Part shown: one piece after another, positions 44,773 to 55,163 of the stretch | How the letters are laid out: every line of letters starts with the position of its first letter | How positions within the stretch are numbered: the stretch's first letter is position 1 | NCBI RefSeq assembly: GCF_040869045.1 | Contig: NC_090321.1 | Coordinates: forward strand, 134,531,689-134,595,688 | DNA from: Eurosta solidaginis | Taxonomy: Eukaryota > Arthropoda > Insecta > Diptera > Tephritidae | Length of the DNA stretch: 64,000 nucleotides | Reading direction: 5' to 3' | Made by a program: the position numbers and the translations under genes | Notes under the pieces: model-generated | Told to the model about the DNA's origin: nothing | Seen by the model: the letters and a program-made list of their open reading frames with translations, nothing else | Databases searched by the model: none

Positions 44773-45215
44773 ATGCTATACGAACGATGAGCTAGGGCTA
44801 CTGTTCTTGTCTTGGATGCATTAAAGTTAAAACTATTATGCCCTCGAGGTGCAGATAGATATATTTGTGCATCATCAGCGTAAAGATGAATAGAAATATT
44901 TTTACAGCACTTAACAATGTCGTTAATGTACAGAATGTAATAAAATGGGACCAAGAATATATTCTTGAGGTATCCCAGCTGTAACTGGCACCAAGTGGGA
45001 GCAGTTATTTTTTGATATAACCTTTTGCCCTTCGTAAGATAGCTTGCAACCAATCCAACTGCATCGTGGTTAAATCCAAAGTATGCACAACGTTTTTGCA
45101 TAAGAATTGTATGACAAACAGTATCAAAGGCCTTTGAAAAGTCTAATAGCGTGAGAATAGTGAGATCTCCTCGGTCAATCCATTCATCGGTCTATCCGTC
45201 AACCTATTTTTCCGA
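44773..45215 (-). pseudogene. CR1/Q-like LINE RT fragment
   Basis: Minus strand from about 45200: LLDFSKAFDTVCHTILMQKR, GFNHDAVGLVASYLTKGKR, YILYINDIVKCCKNISIHLY, catalytic LYADDAQIYLS, then NASKTRTVALAHRSY after a small deletion. Block order is that of LINE reverse transcriptases; the LYADD-type box resembles CR1/Jockey-group elements. Endonuclease and upstream RT blocks are absent. Confidence 0.78.
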
Positions 45216-45791
45216 GGGGTCATCATCACAAAATTTTTTTGCAATAACTTTCATTTAGAAAAATGTATTGTAATGAATTTTAACACAGTAATTCTTTTGA
45301 CTGCGACTAGTACTACTGTAAAAAATGTATTAGGGGGATTCATTAAACTTTTGCCTTATAAAGTGTATAAACGTATAAATTTATCTAGTTCTTAAATGAA
45401 CTGTACAATTTTGTATGAAAAATCATTTACACAATTTGTACAATTTACGCGCACATTTCACGCGGTAAACTCAAAGGAATGCAACCTTGCAAACATAACA
45501 GCCCTCATTTTCATCAGAAATCTCTTAGTACAGACGTTTTAGTTTTCATTTAATTTTGGCATTTCTTTTATTTGTATAATACTCACAATAATACAGCTGG
45601 CCGATAATTAAGCTTATCAAGAATATTATTAGGTGTGTTTATATAACATCGTGTGTAAATGGATATAATTTTACACCTTATAAATTTATATGCTTTAATG
45701 AGTTTACCTATTATTTCAAAACAAAATATAATTCTGTGATATTTCAATACTTAATGCGATATTTAAGTCATTTATATATGTAGCTACAATC
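45216..45791. other. Unassigned intronic AT-rich stretch
   Basis: No gene, tandem repeat or terminal inverted repeat recognised. Confidence 0.5.
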
Positions 45792-46053
45792 ATTGTGGAT
45801 AAAGCAAGTGTGATATCTTATCCGTCAACTGTCTGACAGGATGTTCAAGGTGGCTATTTTTTAACGTTTTGGCATAGTTTTGACAGGATGTTCAATATGG
45901 TGGCGTATAGGGCCGGATATCTTCAGCGGGTGATAGCAAGAGATACAGAATGAGACCACGATAGTCAATTAAAAATCAGGAATCAGGTGATCGGTTCTGT
46001 TTGTAATTTTGACGTTTAGGCAGAAGTTATCACACTTGTTTTATCCAAAATGG
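45792..46053. mobile_element. Foldback MITE
   Basis: The left end, CATTGTGGATAAAGCAAGTG, and the complement of the right end, CATTTTGGATAAAACAAGTG, match over about 28 bp. About 260 bp, no ORF. TGACAGGATGTTCAA occurs twice inside (about 45834 and 45880). The target duplication is not clear. Confidence 0.65.
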
Positions 46054-46252
46054 TTACAATGCTAAACTTTTATATGAGCAAATTCGTAAGGTTTGCTTAA
46101 AAACTGTATTTAACTACCTTGGAAAAAAAAGCGTGTGGCCTACTAAGGCCGCTCGAATCTCTTGAAAATCTTTGCATCTATTTGAAAAACGGTCGAAGAT
46201 GTTGTGATATTATAACCAAACGCGACGCAGGTTAGGTTAAATAAATAAATAA

Positions 46253-46476
46253 ATGTAAGGCGCGATAACCTCCGCAGAGATCTAAGGCCGTGCTTCTCTT
46301 CCAATTTGCGTCGTGCTCATCTTGATTTTCCCTACAAATTGGCCGGACGGGACCTACATGTTTTATGCCGACTCCGAACGGCATCTGCAAGGCAGATCAG
46401 TTTTCACTGAGAGCTTTTCATGGCAGAAATACAACCGGAGCGCTTGCGAAACACTGCCGAGGGGCGACTCCGCTTA
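46253..46476 (-). mobile_element. SINE-like repeat copy 2
   Basis: Matches 44555-44772 with (AAAT)n at the same end. It is flanked by AACCTAA/TTAGGTT sequence of the LINE tail on both sides, which suggests insertion into that tail. Confidence 0.72.
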
Positions 46477-46581
46477 GATTTAGGTTAGGTTGAACTGGCC
46501 AGTCCATGAGGACCTCACATAGACTGATTGAGTCAGTAGTGTTACCAGAAGTTTGCTTTTACGACTAAACTGAAAAACTTA

Positions 46582-47060
46582 TCAAAAACCAGGACCTATG
46601 TTATAAAATAACTCCGTCCTCTTGGCAAATACTAGAAGCTTCCTAGGACTTAAGCCACTTACTGCTTCTAGATCTGACAGCTGTTTCACTCCTAATAGCT
46701 GGAGTCTTAGCCTGGCAAGTGCAGGGCACGAGCACAGAATATGCTCGATCGTTTCCTCCTCCAACCCGCACTTCCTACATCTGCTATCACTGACCAAGCC
46801 TAATTTGAAGGCATGTGACGCCAGAAGGCAGTGTCAAGTCAGAATACCCGTCACGAGTCTACAGTCCAACCTTGTTAGTCTAAGGTTGTAAGACCTACAC
46901 ATAATCTTCGACACTTTACAGCCCCGCGCTTGAACCCACGCTTTTCCCGCTTGGTCGATCATGTGCACCTCTCTCTTTCGCTTAATCTCGCCCAGTCTAA
47001 TTGGCACGTCTACGGAGCAAGCTTCAAAGATGCGCCCTTTTTAGCTAGTTCGTCCGTTTC
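46582..47060 (-). pseudogene. LOA-like LINE C-terminus (second copy)
   Basis: Minus frame 46797-46582 encodes MVSDSRCRKCGLEEETIEHI... to LFYNIGPGF*, aligned with the end of the copy at 43330-43534 (LVSDSRCKKCGLDEETIERV). It keeps the histidine in the C-x2-C-x8-H-x3-C-x-C motif that is arginine in the other copy. Upstream to 47060 the frame is broken. Confidence 0.82.
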
Positions 47061-47431
47061 AGGTGCGCAATTGGCGGACGAGGCGATATATGTGTACACA
47101 GATGGTTCCAAAGTAGTGGAAGGAGTAGGGTCTTTGGTATACTGTGCTGATCCGGAAATAAGCAGATCCTACAGGCTGCCGGATTACTGTAGCGTTTTCC
47201 AAGCGGAAATATTAGCCGTAACCAAAGCAGTAGAAACCCTGGAAGAGAATATCTTAAGCTGCAACCGTGTTAACTTTTATACTGACAGTCAAGCAGCAAT
47301 TAAGGCAATAATCTCGCATAGCACAGCATCTGAATGCGTGTTACAGTGTAAGCAGTCTCTGGAGAGAATCGGGACAGGGAGAAGCATACATCTATATTGG
47401 GTCCCAGGGCATATGGGAATAGATGGGAATG
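47061..47431 (+). pseudogene. LOA-like RNase H segment, inverted piece
   Basis: Plus frame reads YVYTDGSKVVEGVGSLVYC, FQAEILAVTKAVETLEEN, FYTDSQAAIKAIISHSTASE and LYWVPGHMGIDGNE: all RNase H motifs, including the TDSQ aspartate and VPGH that are damaged in the 42.6-kb copy. The open frame extending left to 46930 crosses the inversion junction and its first part is antisense LINE sequence, not protein. Confidence 0.85.
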
Positions 47432-47444
47432 AAACGCGACGCAG

Positions 47445-48809
47445 AGTATAGGAAAAATTTAAGATGTCACCCAAAATTCGACGAAGGACGGTAACGAAGA
47501 ATTTAAGAGTGCTCAGATTCTAGAGGGAAGTCGGTAACGTCATCTTAAACGGAGTCAGCTTTGAAGCAGCCAGCGAAGGTGATAATGTTTTTAATTCTTA
47601 GAACTAAAGAAAAATTTAAAACTTTTTCAGACAAAGTATCAATACACATCGAAATAAAAATGGAAACCTGCTCTTGAAATATTTACATGTGTGTGAAAAA
47701 TAGCAAAAAACGTCCGTTTTGTACGGGACACCAGTCAGTCAGGTGAAACTTCAGCGAAACTCTCAATACTTAAAAAAAAATAAAATAAATACTGCCGTTG
47801 GTATCAAGGTTTGTTAAAAGAACAAACATACGTTTATTCGAAAAGAAAATTTTGTTTAAATATAATTTGTTTTACGGGACACGTGAGAAATTCAGTTCCA
47901 CAATTTCGGCCTTAAACTAAGTTTGCTTAAACTCTAGTCAAATTTAAACTCCAGTTAAACTACTGAGCAGTTTTTCAGTCACAGTTTAAGGCCGCCTTTG
48001 GGGTAGCTTATTTGTGCGGCAACATTGGTTTTTTTTTATTATCTAGATAATTGTTAGATACGACAACAGCTGGATTTTGTTTACAACAAACATTTAAAAG
48101 ATATTTCTCCAGCGAAATATATATGTATCTAGTTCCGGAGATGATATGCAACACCATTCTCCAATCACTATCCAACCTTTGAGAAATTTTGTAAAATGTA
48201 TAGTTCTCGAATCTCCAACGTCAAAACCTTCCTTAAGACGTGATTCTTATATTATTTTTCGACCTTTGAGAGATTTTAAGAAATGTACAGTTCCCAAATG
48301 AATATCCAATACATTTTTCGAGTTGATATCCTACATTGGATATCGAGTTGAGCTGAAGTTGACAAGAAACCACCAAAGCCAACAGCTATTTATTGTGAGA
48401 AATAAACACCTGATTGATAGCAGTAATGAAGCATAATTAATCAAAAATAAATGCTTTATATTTTATTTTATTTTCCTGAAGACACTGTAGTATTGGAATC
48501 TTACACTTGAGTCCAGTAAAATAACCACAAGTTGGGAACTATCATTTTTTCAACTTAAGTATAGCATTTTTCGCTTTATAAAAAATTCCCTCTTTTGCTA
48601 AGTACACTATAATTCTCAAGTTGAGCCACTGTTCCGAAACAAGTCTTGAGATTTTAGAAATATGTTAGTTACCATGAGCCAAATGTTTGTTGAGTATATT
48701 CGACGCCATTTCGAACGAGCGCAAATCACCGATAGGTTAGCTAGAGTTTAACATTGCCAGATCGGCTGCTTAAACTTCAGTTAAAGTAGACTGAAAAGCT
48801 GCAGAATAA
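47445..48809. other. Unassigned intronic stretch, possible second transposon around the Harbinger element
   Basis: Contains CGGCCTTAAACTAAGTTTGC and other GTTTAAACT-rich motifs at 47905-47990; related sequence resumes at 50381-50435 (TTTAAATGACAAACTAAG, ending ACCGGGCCTAAG). This suggests that the Harbinger element inserted into an older TIR element or its subterminal repeats. TGTACGGGACAC-like motifs at about 47718 and 47873. No ORF. Confidence 0.4.
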
Positions 48810-49064
48810 TGCCCCTATTGCTGTGTACAACTCAACTTAGTTGGGTTGTAATTAAAACAACTCAACTTTAAGACAACTCAACTCCTATTTGGTATTACGA
48901 ATTACAACTTATTTCAGTTGAAGTTGAATTGAGTTGCCAACTTCAGAAAATCACGATTTGACAGATAAATGAACAGCTGATCAATTTGTGGCGGAAATTT
49001 AAGCATTTGCAAAAGTGATTTTAATATTAAAAGCAAAACAGATATTATATGAAATCTATTTTAT

Positions 49065-49500
49065 AATGGCGAAAATGTTGGTTATTGACATGTCGCGAAT
49101 ACGGAAAACATTCGCGTGATCATTCCAATCCCTTGGAACTACCAAGCACCAAGTAAGAAAATGTTTAAGTGACAAATGATGAGCTTCTAATGAAGTTATT
49201 TTGCAGATTTACACGGAAGCGTTTTGCTCATTACTAAAAAAAATTAAGGACCATGTCCGTATACGCGTTCGTTTTTTAAAATTATGCGCCACACTCCGAT
49301 TCCTTGCTGACGGCAGCTATCAAGTATGCTGTGGAAATGATTTTTGTGATTCCTTGCTGACGGCAGCTATCAAGTATGCTGTGGAAATGATTTTGGTGTT
49401 GGACTGGTTTTAGATGTTATTGAGGAGCATATTTGTGAGAAGTGGATTAAAATCCTATTTTACTCTAAAACAGGATTCCCAGGAGTAGTGATGAGACTCA
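49065..49500 (+). pseudogene. HARBI1-like transposase remnant with 50-bp tandem duplication
   Basis: Plus-strand pieces IRKTFA (about 49095), YTEAFCSLLKKIKDHVRIRV, LCATLRFLADGSYQVCCGND and FYSKTGFPGVV resemble the N-terminal part and start of the DDE region of Harbinger nucleases. The segment GATTCCTTGCTGACGGCAGC... (49298-49347) is duplicated in tandem at 49348-49397, inserting repeated sequence out of frame. The catalytic triad is missing. Confidence 0.75.
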
Positions 49501-49729
49501 CGGTCGCATAATTTCACCTATTTTGGCTGCATCCGAACTGCGGCCAGCCTCGTCCAACTTCGTAATGTCGCTCCATAAAGTCAAAAAGTTATTCAATGTA
49601 ATCCTTCGTTTAAACGTTGTTTTTTCTATAAATGTGTACAAAATTGTTGATTATTGTTTGATTAAAAAAGGTTTAACTACCGGCTTTAAATTTTTTGTTT
49701 TTTTTTTCGGTATCGTTTTTTGAGACCGT

Positions 49730-50090
49730 GGTATCAAAAGATGTGTTTCGATCTCCGTTTTGAGGATTCGTAAGCGGAAATTAAAAATTTTATTTCTGTC
49801 GAAAAATATTTACAAAAACCCACAAAATGGCCCCCGGGAGGGTCCGAAATATGGGGCCCGATCCATAGTTTTTTGCACAGAACATCTTTCTGCGTTGGCG
49901 GCCTTCGGCAGCGATTTGTAAAAAAAACCCTGGGTGGTTCCAACGCCTTTCTGCATTAGTGCGTACAAAAAATCTGGCAAAATACAACAACCACATGAAA
50001 ATTTGAGCCGAAGTCAGATGACAGAAATAAAATTTTTAATTTTTGTTTTCGGATTCTAAAATCGGAGGTCGAAACGTGTCTTTTGATACC
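49730..50090. mobile_element. MITE nested in the Harbinger element
   Basis: 361 bp with long inverted ends: GGTATCAAAAGATGTGTTTC at the left against GGTATCAAAAGACACGTTTC (complement of the right end), continuing about 70 bp to TTTTATTTCTGTC. The middle holds CCCCCGGGAGGGTCC. No ORF supported. The GGTATCAAAAGA ends look like a high-copy dipteran family. Confidence 0.82.
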
Positions 50091-50509
50091 AACCTTGAAA
50101 ATTTTTGTTAAAAATTAGGTGGTGAACCGTCTTGTAAAACATTATATTTTTTCAAAACAACTGCAAAATTGTATGAGACAACTGCTAGTAATCAGTTGTA
50201 AGATTTTGCCGGCTTTGACAACTACACTAACACAAGGTTGTAAACGGTAATGCCACAAAAAGTTGTTAGACTAGACAACTCAACCGACATTTTTTTTTGA
50301 CAGGTTGAGTTGTAATCTATAGTACCAAATTGAGAAATTTCAACCCAACCAGAGTTAAGTTGTAAACGGTAATAGGGGCATAAGTTTAAGCGTAGTTTAA
50401 ATGACAAACTAAGTTGAACTTGTACTGGAAAACCGGGCCTAAGAGTGTAAGTATTTCTGCAACATTATCGTTGCGTGGTTAAGTTCAACCATCTCGTCTA
50501 ACTCATATA

Positions 50510-51996
50510 TGAGCCCTTGATTGTGAAGGTGGTACAAGTCATATTTTCCCTGTTTCGAGATATTTAGAGTTATGCATTTCAAAGGACTAAAAAAATATTT
50601 TTGTATTATGGAATATGCTTATTCGACAGTAAAAGAGTGCCAACAAACAAGTATTTATTATGAGTGTGAAATATATAACAATTTTTAAAGGAAATGTGGT
50701 TTTGAAAGGTTGAAATGACTTGTACCACTTTCAAAATTAATTGCATGCCTTTATAAATGACTTACACCATCAAGGAACAATTTTTCTTAGTAATTAACAT
50801 TTTATTCAAACTCATTTCATTGTAACTAAGTAAATTATTTATTATTATTTAGGGAAATAAAGTGTTTGTGAAAAATTGGTGGGATATAGGGTAGTAAATC
50901 CATCATATCTTACGTTTTTCTTCTATTATTTGTCTAATGGTTGTGTATAATGGAAGCAAATCAATATTTTCGTATAACGGTTCATTTTCCTACATGGTGG
51001 TTTTCCCTTATTTTGTCTCCAAAACTCTCAGCTGAGTATGTAATGTTCGGTTACACCCGAAATTAGCCTTCCTTACTTGTTTCTTCATGTGTTTATCTAG
51101 ATGAACCAGCCATTTTGCCACGACCATCCGTTCCAGGTGTTTTAGCATTTAAGATACGGCTTAATAATCCGTTAGATAGTTTGAATGTATCAAAAAAAAA
51201 GTTTTGCAAACAGAAACTTCTGAATCCCGGGCATTTAGCCCATGAATGTAGATGAAACTTAAAACTACGTTTTCTAATATATCCTTCGTAATTTCTGGGT
51301 CGTCTTTGTTTTATTGATTGTTTTCGAACCAAACCATACAGAAACAAATTCTGTTTTCGAAACTTCCTAATTTCTAAAACGAATCAAAATTAACTTTCCT
51401 GTCTTTATATCCGATGCTATTTATTTATACATTTTTTGGAACAAGAACACGCTCTTTTGTTTCATATTCCTCTCCACTATTTCTCTTAATTTTTCTTACA
51501 TTTTGTGCATAATTACGTTGATTTCGTGTCCTCTTTCTTGATTTCATGTTGCTTTCTTCCATTTGTAAGGGTTCCGAAATCACTTCTTACGTATGAACTG
51601 ATTCATCTGAAGACGATAATAGTCTTATTCGTTTCCATTTCTTGGGCGCGTTTCTTATACTTTTTCGCCGTATAATGTCTACAATTGACTTTAAAGAGTA
51701 CGTTTTTACATTAAAAGGATTACTTAATCATATCTGAACCGCTATATGAAGACATGACAAAATTACTAATTATTTTGCCAAACTTTGTGAACAGACTGAC
51801 TAATACTACTATCAAAAAAACAGTAACTGTATTTTGTTCACTAACCAAAAAATAGACACATTTTATTGAGTTAATTTTCATGGCATACTGCTAATCTCTT
51901 CAGATTATGTTATTTTATTAGGATTTGATATAAAATAGCTTACAAACTAGATTTTTAAAATTTTTGACTTATACCACTTTCAAAATCAAGGGCTCA
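50510..51996 (-). mobile_element. TA-flanked DNA transposon, with inserted repeat terminus
   Basis: Inverted ends TGAGCCCTTGATTGTGAAGG (left) and its near-complement ending CAAAATCAAGGGCTCA (right), about 30 bp. Flanked by TA on each side (50508-50509 and 51997-51998). An 84-residue minus-strand ORF (51347-51093: VRKQSIKQRRPRNYEGYIRK..., LSNGLLSRILNAKTPGTDGR) may be transposon-derived but is not assigned. A roughly 100-bp repeat terminus (50979-51079) lies within it. The right two-thirds recurs at 58985-60010. Confidence 0.65.
50979..51079 (+). repeat. Terminal fragment of the 130-bp-array element; duplication boundary
   Basis: GGTTCATTTTCCTACATGG to CCTTCCTTACTTG, as at 40722-40820 and 58985-59085. 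The large duplication begins exactly here: sequence to the left differs between the two copies, sequence to the right is shared. Confidence 0.85.
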
Positions 51997-52705
51997 TATT
52001 GAAAACTAGTTTACCCGTTTAGTTTCTTTATTTAAAATAAATACATATTTTTGTAGAAATAATAAGGGACCTCAGAACTTTGTTCAAATGGTTTAGCATC
52101 ATTACATTGCAAACTTCCGTTCCATATCTCTTACAGTACACTACCAAAATACACGGCTATGCTATTGCTACGTCATTGCCAAAACGCAACATTAAAAACC
52201 GTTATTTATTTTTTTAATATTGCATAGCAAATCTTCAACAGTCAAAACAAAAACAAAAAAAGTGGAAAGGCAAAATTTAAAATGAAACAAAGTTAATATA
52301 CCATTTCATTTTCATGAAAGGTATTAAAAGTTGCTTAGGATCCGTGGCTTATATTTGCTCTAGCAACGTTTCCAACGTCAAATACACAAAATTCCGAACT
52401 CCCTTATAATGGCAGTTTATTATTTTAATTGCTTATCTACATATATATGAATACGCTAACAAATTTTTCATACAATCAATTGCCAGGCTGTTTCGCATAC
52501 TTGGCATACGTAAAATCATATAAAAGTTATATGAATCGATTCGTATGGATCAGCCGCAGTGCATAGGCCTATTTTTGTTAACAAATATTACTCTATTTGT
52601 TTATAATTAATAGAAAATTGTTTTTGCAAATTCAAACAATCTCTCCAATATCGAAATTTACTTTCGTGCACAAAAGCGGACCATCTGTAGGATCGACAAA
52701 TTTTC

Positions 52706-52933
52706 ATGGCGTCTTTCCGAAATTCAAATATTCATAATTTGCAATTCAAAGACACAAACGTATTATGTAACCCCGCTCAGTTCGGAAAGCTGCGTAAACC
52801 TTTTGCTCAAATGTTTCACCTACATAAATATGCGTACGCGCCAGACGATGAAAGAATAAAACATGGTTTCCCATTGTTGCCACTTACCTATAGTGGCCTG
52901 TACCAAAATCCTGAAAAAATTATTCCAAAATAA
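52706..52933 (+). CDS. Small intronless ORF, 75 aa, copy 1
   Basis: Starts MASFRNSNIHNLQFKDTN and ends SGLYQNPEKIIPK*. Hydrophilic, with no signal peptide and no membrane segment; contains FAQMFHLHKYAYAPDDERIK and a Pro/Leu-rich HGFPLLPLTYSG. GC content is higher than the surrounding AT-rich sequence. The nucleotide sequence appears identical in the second copy, while flanking DNA has differences. The ATG follows ACAAATTTTC. No recognised family; a small testis- or cilium-type protein would be a guess only. It could lie within an intron of the nephrin-like gene, same strand. Confidence 0.5.
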   Translation: MASFRNSNIHNLQFKDTNVLCNPAQFGKLRKPFAQMFHLHKYAYAPDDERIKHGFPLLPLTYSGLYQNPEKIIPK

Positions 52934-54839
52934 TTTGTAACCTTAAATAGAATTAATTTTTGACCGGCCCATTCTTTGTGGCAAATTTCACTTTCACGTA
53001 AATACATAGGTCTTTATTTAATAGATTCTTTGTTTTTTATTTTAGTTGCTTTCAAAAAAACATGAAATCACAAATAATGTGTTAACTCTTGTTGAGACTA
53101 ACTAAATTTATTTATAACAATTAATGGCAAATTTGTCCGAAAATGTTTTTGCATTTCCAGATTTTATCCTCATTTTAGATAAAATACGTCTTATTTATCA
53201 AATTTATTTTATTTTATTATGTATTCTTTATTTCAACTTAGTTTATTATTATTTAAATGCAACTTGACTAAATCGGAAAATTTAACATTGTATATTAAAC
53301 GAAAAAAACGTCCCAAAAATGTTTTTGGTTTTAGGTCGAAACGGCAACCGGCATCATAGCGGCTTTTTCACATTTCAAAACTATAAATGCTGCCACTTGC
53401 CTGTGTATGTTTGTATAAAAAAAATCGCAATGTACCCTACTATTTTTATTATTAGGCTAATTTTGTTGGATTATATGCCCATTATATTGAAAGCTTAGCT
53501 CCCATAACCCTAATTTGTTTATGTCGCTTAAACTTATGAAATTAATTTTATTTTAGTAAATATGTTTGGGTGAATAATTTGTTCATTCTGCTTTGTTATA
53601 TCTTAGTATTATATCGTTCACAGACGATATTTTATGGTAGATATCGTTATATATATTCATGAAATTGAGAGTTTACAAATTTAATATAAATTGATTACGT
53701 ACATAGATCTCAGTTGTAATCCCAACACTAATTATTCGAAAATTAGAATCTTCATATTTCCACAATGATAACATTAAAATCCGGAAAAAGTCTAAGTGCA
53801 CTTATTGCATTTTTATATGGAACTCTTTATTCACTTCACTTAATTTTTTTGCACTTTATGTACTTTATTTTTTTCTTTCATTTTAATCTTAGTAAACTCT
53901 GCCTTCTTTCCCTTTACATATTTTATTTTTTATGAAGGTATGCTAAATTCTTTTCGAAAGTTTCGTTTTGTGTCACACTTACATGTTACATATCTATTTA
54001 TATAAAATCAAACTCGGTAAAGCGCCAATTGCATACCTAACGGGTGGTGTGAAATAGGCTAAATTCCTTTAGCACATTTCATCGTTTTTAACTGAAAATT
54101 TGTGTTTTTTGAATTATGACACTATTGAAGTAAATGGGCGATATATGTATATGTATTTTATATTGGTGATACAGGCCTACTGGGGAACCGAACACCCAAA
54201 ACTAAGTTCGGTAGCGTGCCAACGGCGTACCTCCCGGATGGTGTGGAAAAATCAAATTTTCAATTCAATTTCAAGTCATTTCACCATAATTCTATGTCAA
54301 TTTCATTTGATTTTACATATCTTTTATATTTTTGTTTAAAGGGCTCCATACCAAAACGTTATAATTACATTTGAAAAGTTTGTAGAAAATTTAAGAAAAT
54401 GCAATCAAAAGGTCAATTTCAAAATTTTCATGAGAACTTTAAGTAAATTAGACCAGTTGGTTATATTTCTACCCACTGCTCAAATATTAACGCATTATTA
54501 CACTACCCGCAACACTGGATGCATAGCCTGAGTTGAAAAAAATACAAGTTGGTCGAATTTCGACCACAGGCGATACTAGTTTATTATTAAAAGAGCACAA
54601 GTCCACAGGTCCATTAAGCTGGGCTCCTCCCCCCTTCAACCGATGGATTCGAAATTTGATAGGCCAGGAATTATGTGCTAATTTGTTCTACTTTTGCTTG
54701 TTCTAATTTGTTTGTACTTTTTTCAACCTCAAACTGTGGGGTCCAGCTGGAGTCCAGCTACACCCCTTCCCTCATAAGGACTTGGTCAAACAAAAAAATG
54801 TAAAAATTTAATATTCAATTATTGTGTTTTTCTAAGAGA
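52934..54839. other. Non-coding part of the duplicated unit
   Basis: AT-rich sequence conserved between the copies. A short near-repeat occurs at about 54014-54051 (CTCGGTAAAGCGCC...GGGTGGTGTG) and 54205-54243 (TTCGGTAGCGTGCC...GGATGGTGTG). No supported gene; a 79-codon ORF at 54100-54339 is probably fortuitous. Confidence 0.5.
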
Positions 54840-55160
54840 AACTGAAAAGAAAGAAAGAAACATTTACTGGTATATTGCGCCACAAATTCATCGTCAGGCA
54901 ATTTCGTAATGTTATCAAAGGTTTCACCGAGATTCGAACCGCGATTCACACGGTGAAACTGCATTTTCCTCAACCACTAGGCTATCCTGCTTGTAATTGT
55001 CTCCTTGCTTAATTCAGTTTATCTTATTTCTACACTAACAACACAACTGAGACATTCTGCCTCTATTAATTTGTGTGTATGTAGATTTGTTTTTGTAAAG
55101 TTTCTTTTTCGTTGCGAATGAGGAGCTTTGTAAACTCGGGCTCAGTTTTACATATTTATG
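54820..55160 (-). repeat. Repeat unit with tRNA-like core, unit 1
   Basis: About 340 bp running from AAAAATTTAATATTCAATTA through the tRNA-like segment to TATGTTTGTTTG. Repeated at about 55240-55610 with some indels (unit 1 lacks about 22 bp near 54885 that the later copy at 62890 keeps) and again in duplication copy 2. Confidence 0.75.
54920..54990 (-). ncRNA. tRNA-derived sequence (A and B box), copy 1
   Basis: On the minus strand, 71 nt starting GCAGGATAGCCTAGTGGTTG (A box TAGCCTAGTGG) and with B box GGTTCGAATCT. Arms are poorly paired, and instead GTTTCACCG and CGGTGAAAC can form a hairpin. Probably a pol III promoter of a tRNA-derived SINE, not a functional tRNA. Similar copies at 55370-55440, 62954-63024 and 63404-63474. 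Confidence 0.6.
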
Positions 55161-55163
55161 TTT

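Larger units (their letters stand above)
46230..47431 (-). mobile_element. 5'-inverted (twin-primed) LOA-like LINE copy with SINE-like insert
   Basis: Flanked by AAACGCGACGCAG at 46217-46229 and 47432-47444 (13-bp target duplication). Minus-strand part: LINE 3' end (46483) back to about 47060, with the Cys/His C-terminus (CRKCGLEEETIEHILCSCPA). Plus-strand part 47061-47431: RNase H from ADEAIYVYTDGSKV to MGIDGNE. The two segments are adjacent in the intact LINE and joined head to head, the signature of twin priming. A SINE-like unit (46253-46476) sits within the AACCTAA tail. Confidence 0.88.
48810..50380 (+). mobile_element. PIF/Harbinger transposon, defective
   Basis: 1571 bp bounded by TGCCCCTATT...AATAGGGGCA with inverted termini of about 45 bp (next ACAACTCAACTTAGTTGGGT at the left against ACAACTTAACTCTGGTTGGG at the right). 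Flanked by TAA on both sides (48807-48809 and 50381-50383), the 3-bp T-A-rich duplication of PIF/Harbinger. It encodes remnants of a HARBI1-like nuclease and carries a MITE at 49730-50090. Not autonomous. Confidence 0.88.

Noticed and set aside
46930..47451. 173-codon single ORF taken as one protein
   Set aside because: The first 44 codons read antisense LINE sequence across the inversion junction; only the part from 47061 is RNase H.
51093..51347. Host gene encoding the 84-aa minus-strand ORF (also 59389-59099)
   Set aside because: Lies within a TA-flanked inverted-repeat element, and one copy has an altered frame length; more likely transposon-derived.
54200..54245. 5S rRNA or other structured RNA suggested by GC-rich TTCGGTAGCGTGCC block
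   Set aside because: Does not match the 5S rRNA promoter or its secondary structure; only a short near-repeat was seen.
54100..54339. 79-codon ORF conserved in both duplication copies (also 62113-62352)
   Set aside because: Conservation is explained by the recent duplication; composition follows the local AT-rich sequence with no protein-like pattern.
54920..54990. Functional tRNA gene
   Set aside because: A and B boxes are good but the acceptor and T stems do not pair, and copies are dispersed in repeat units.
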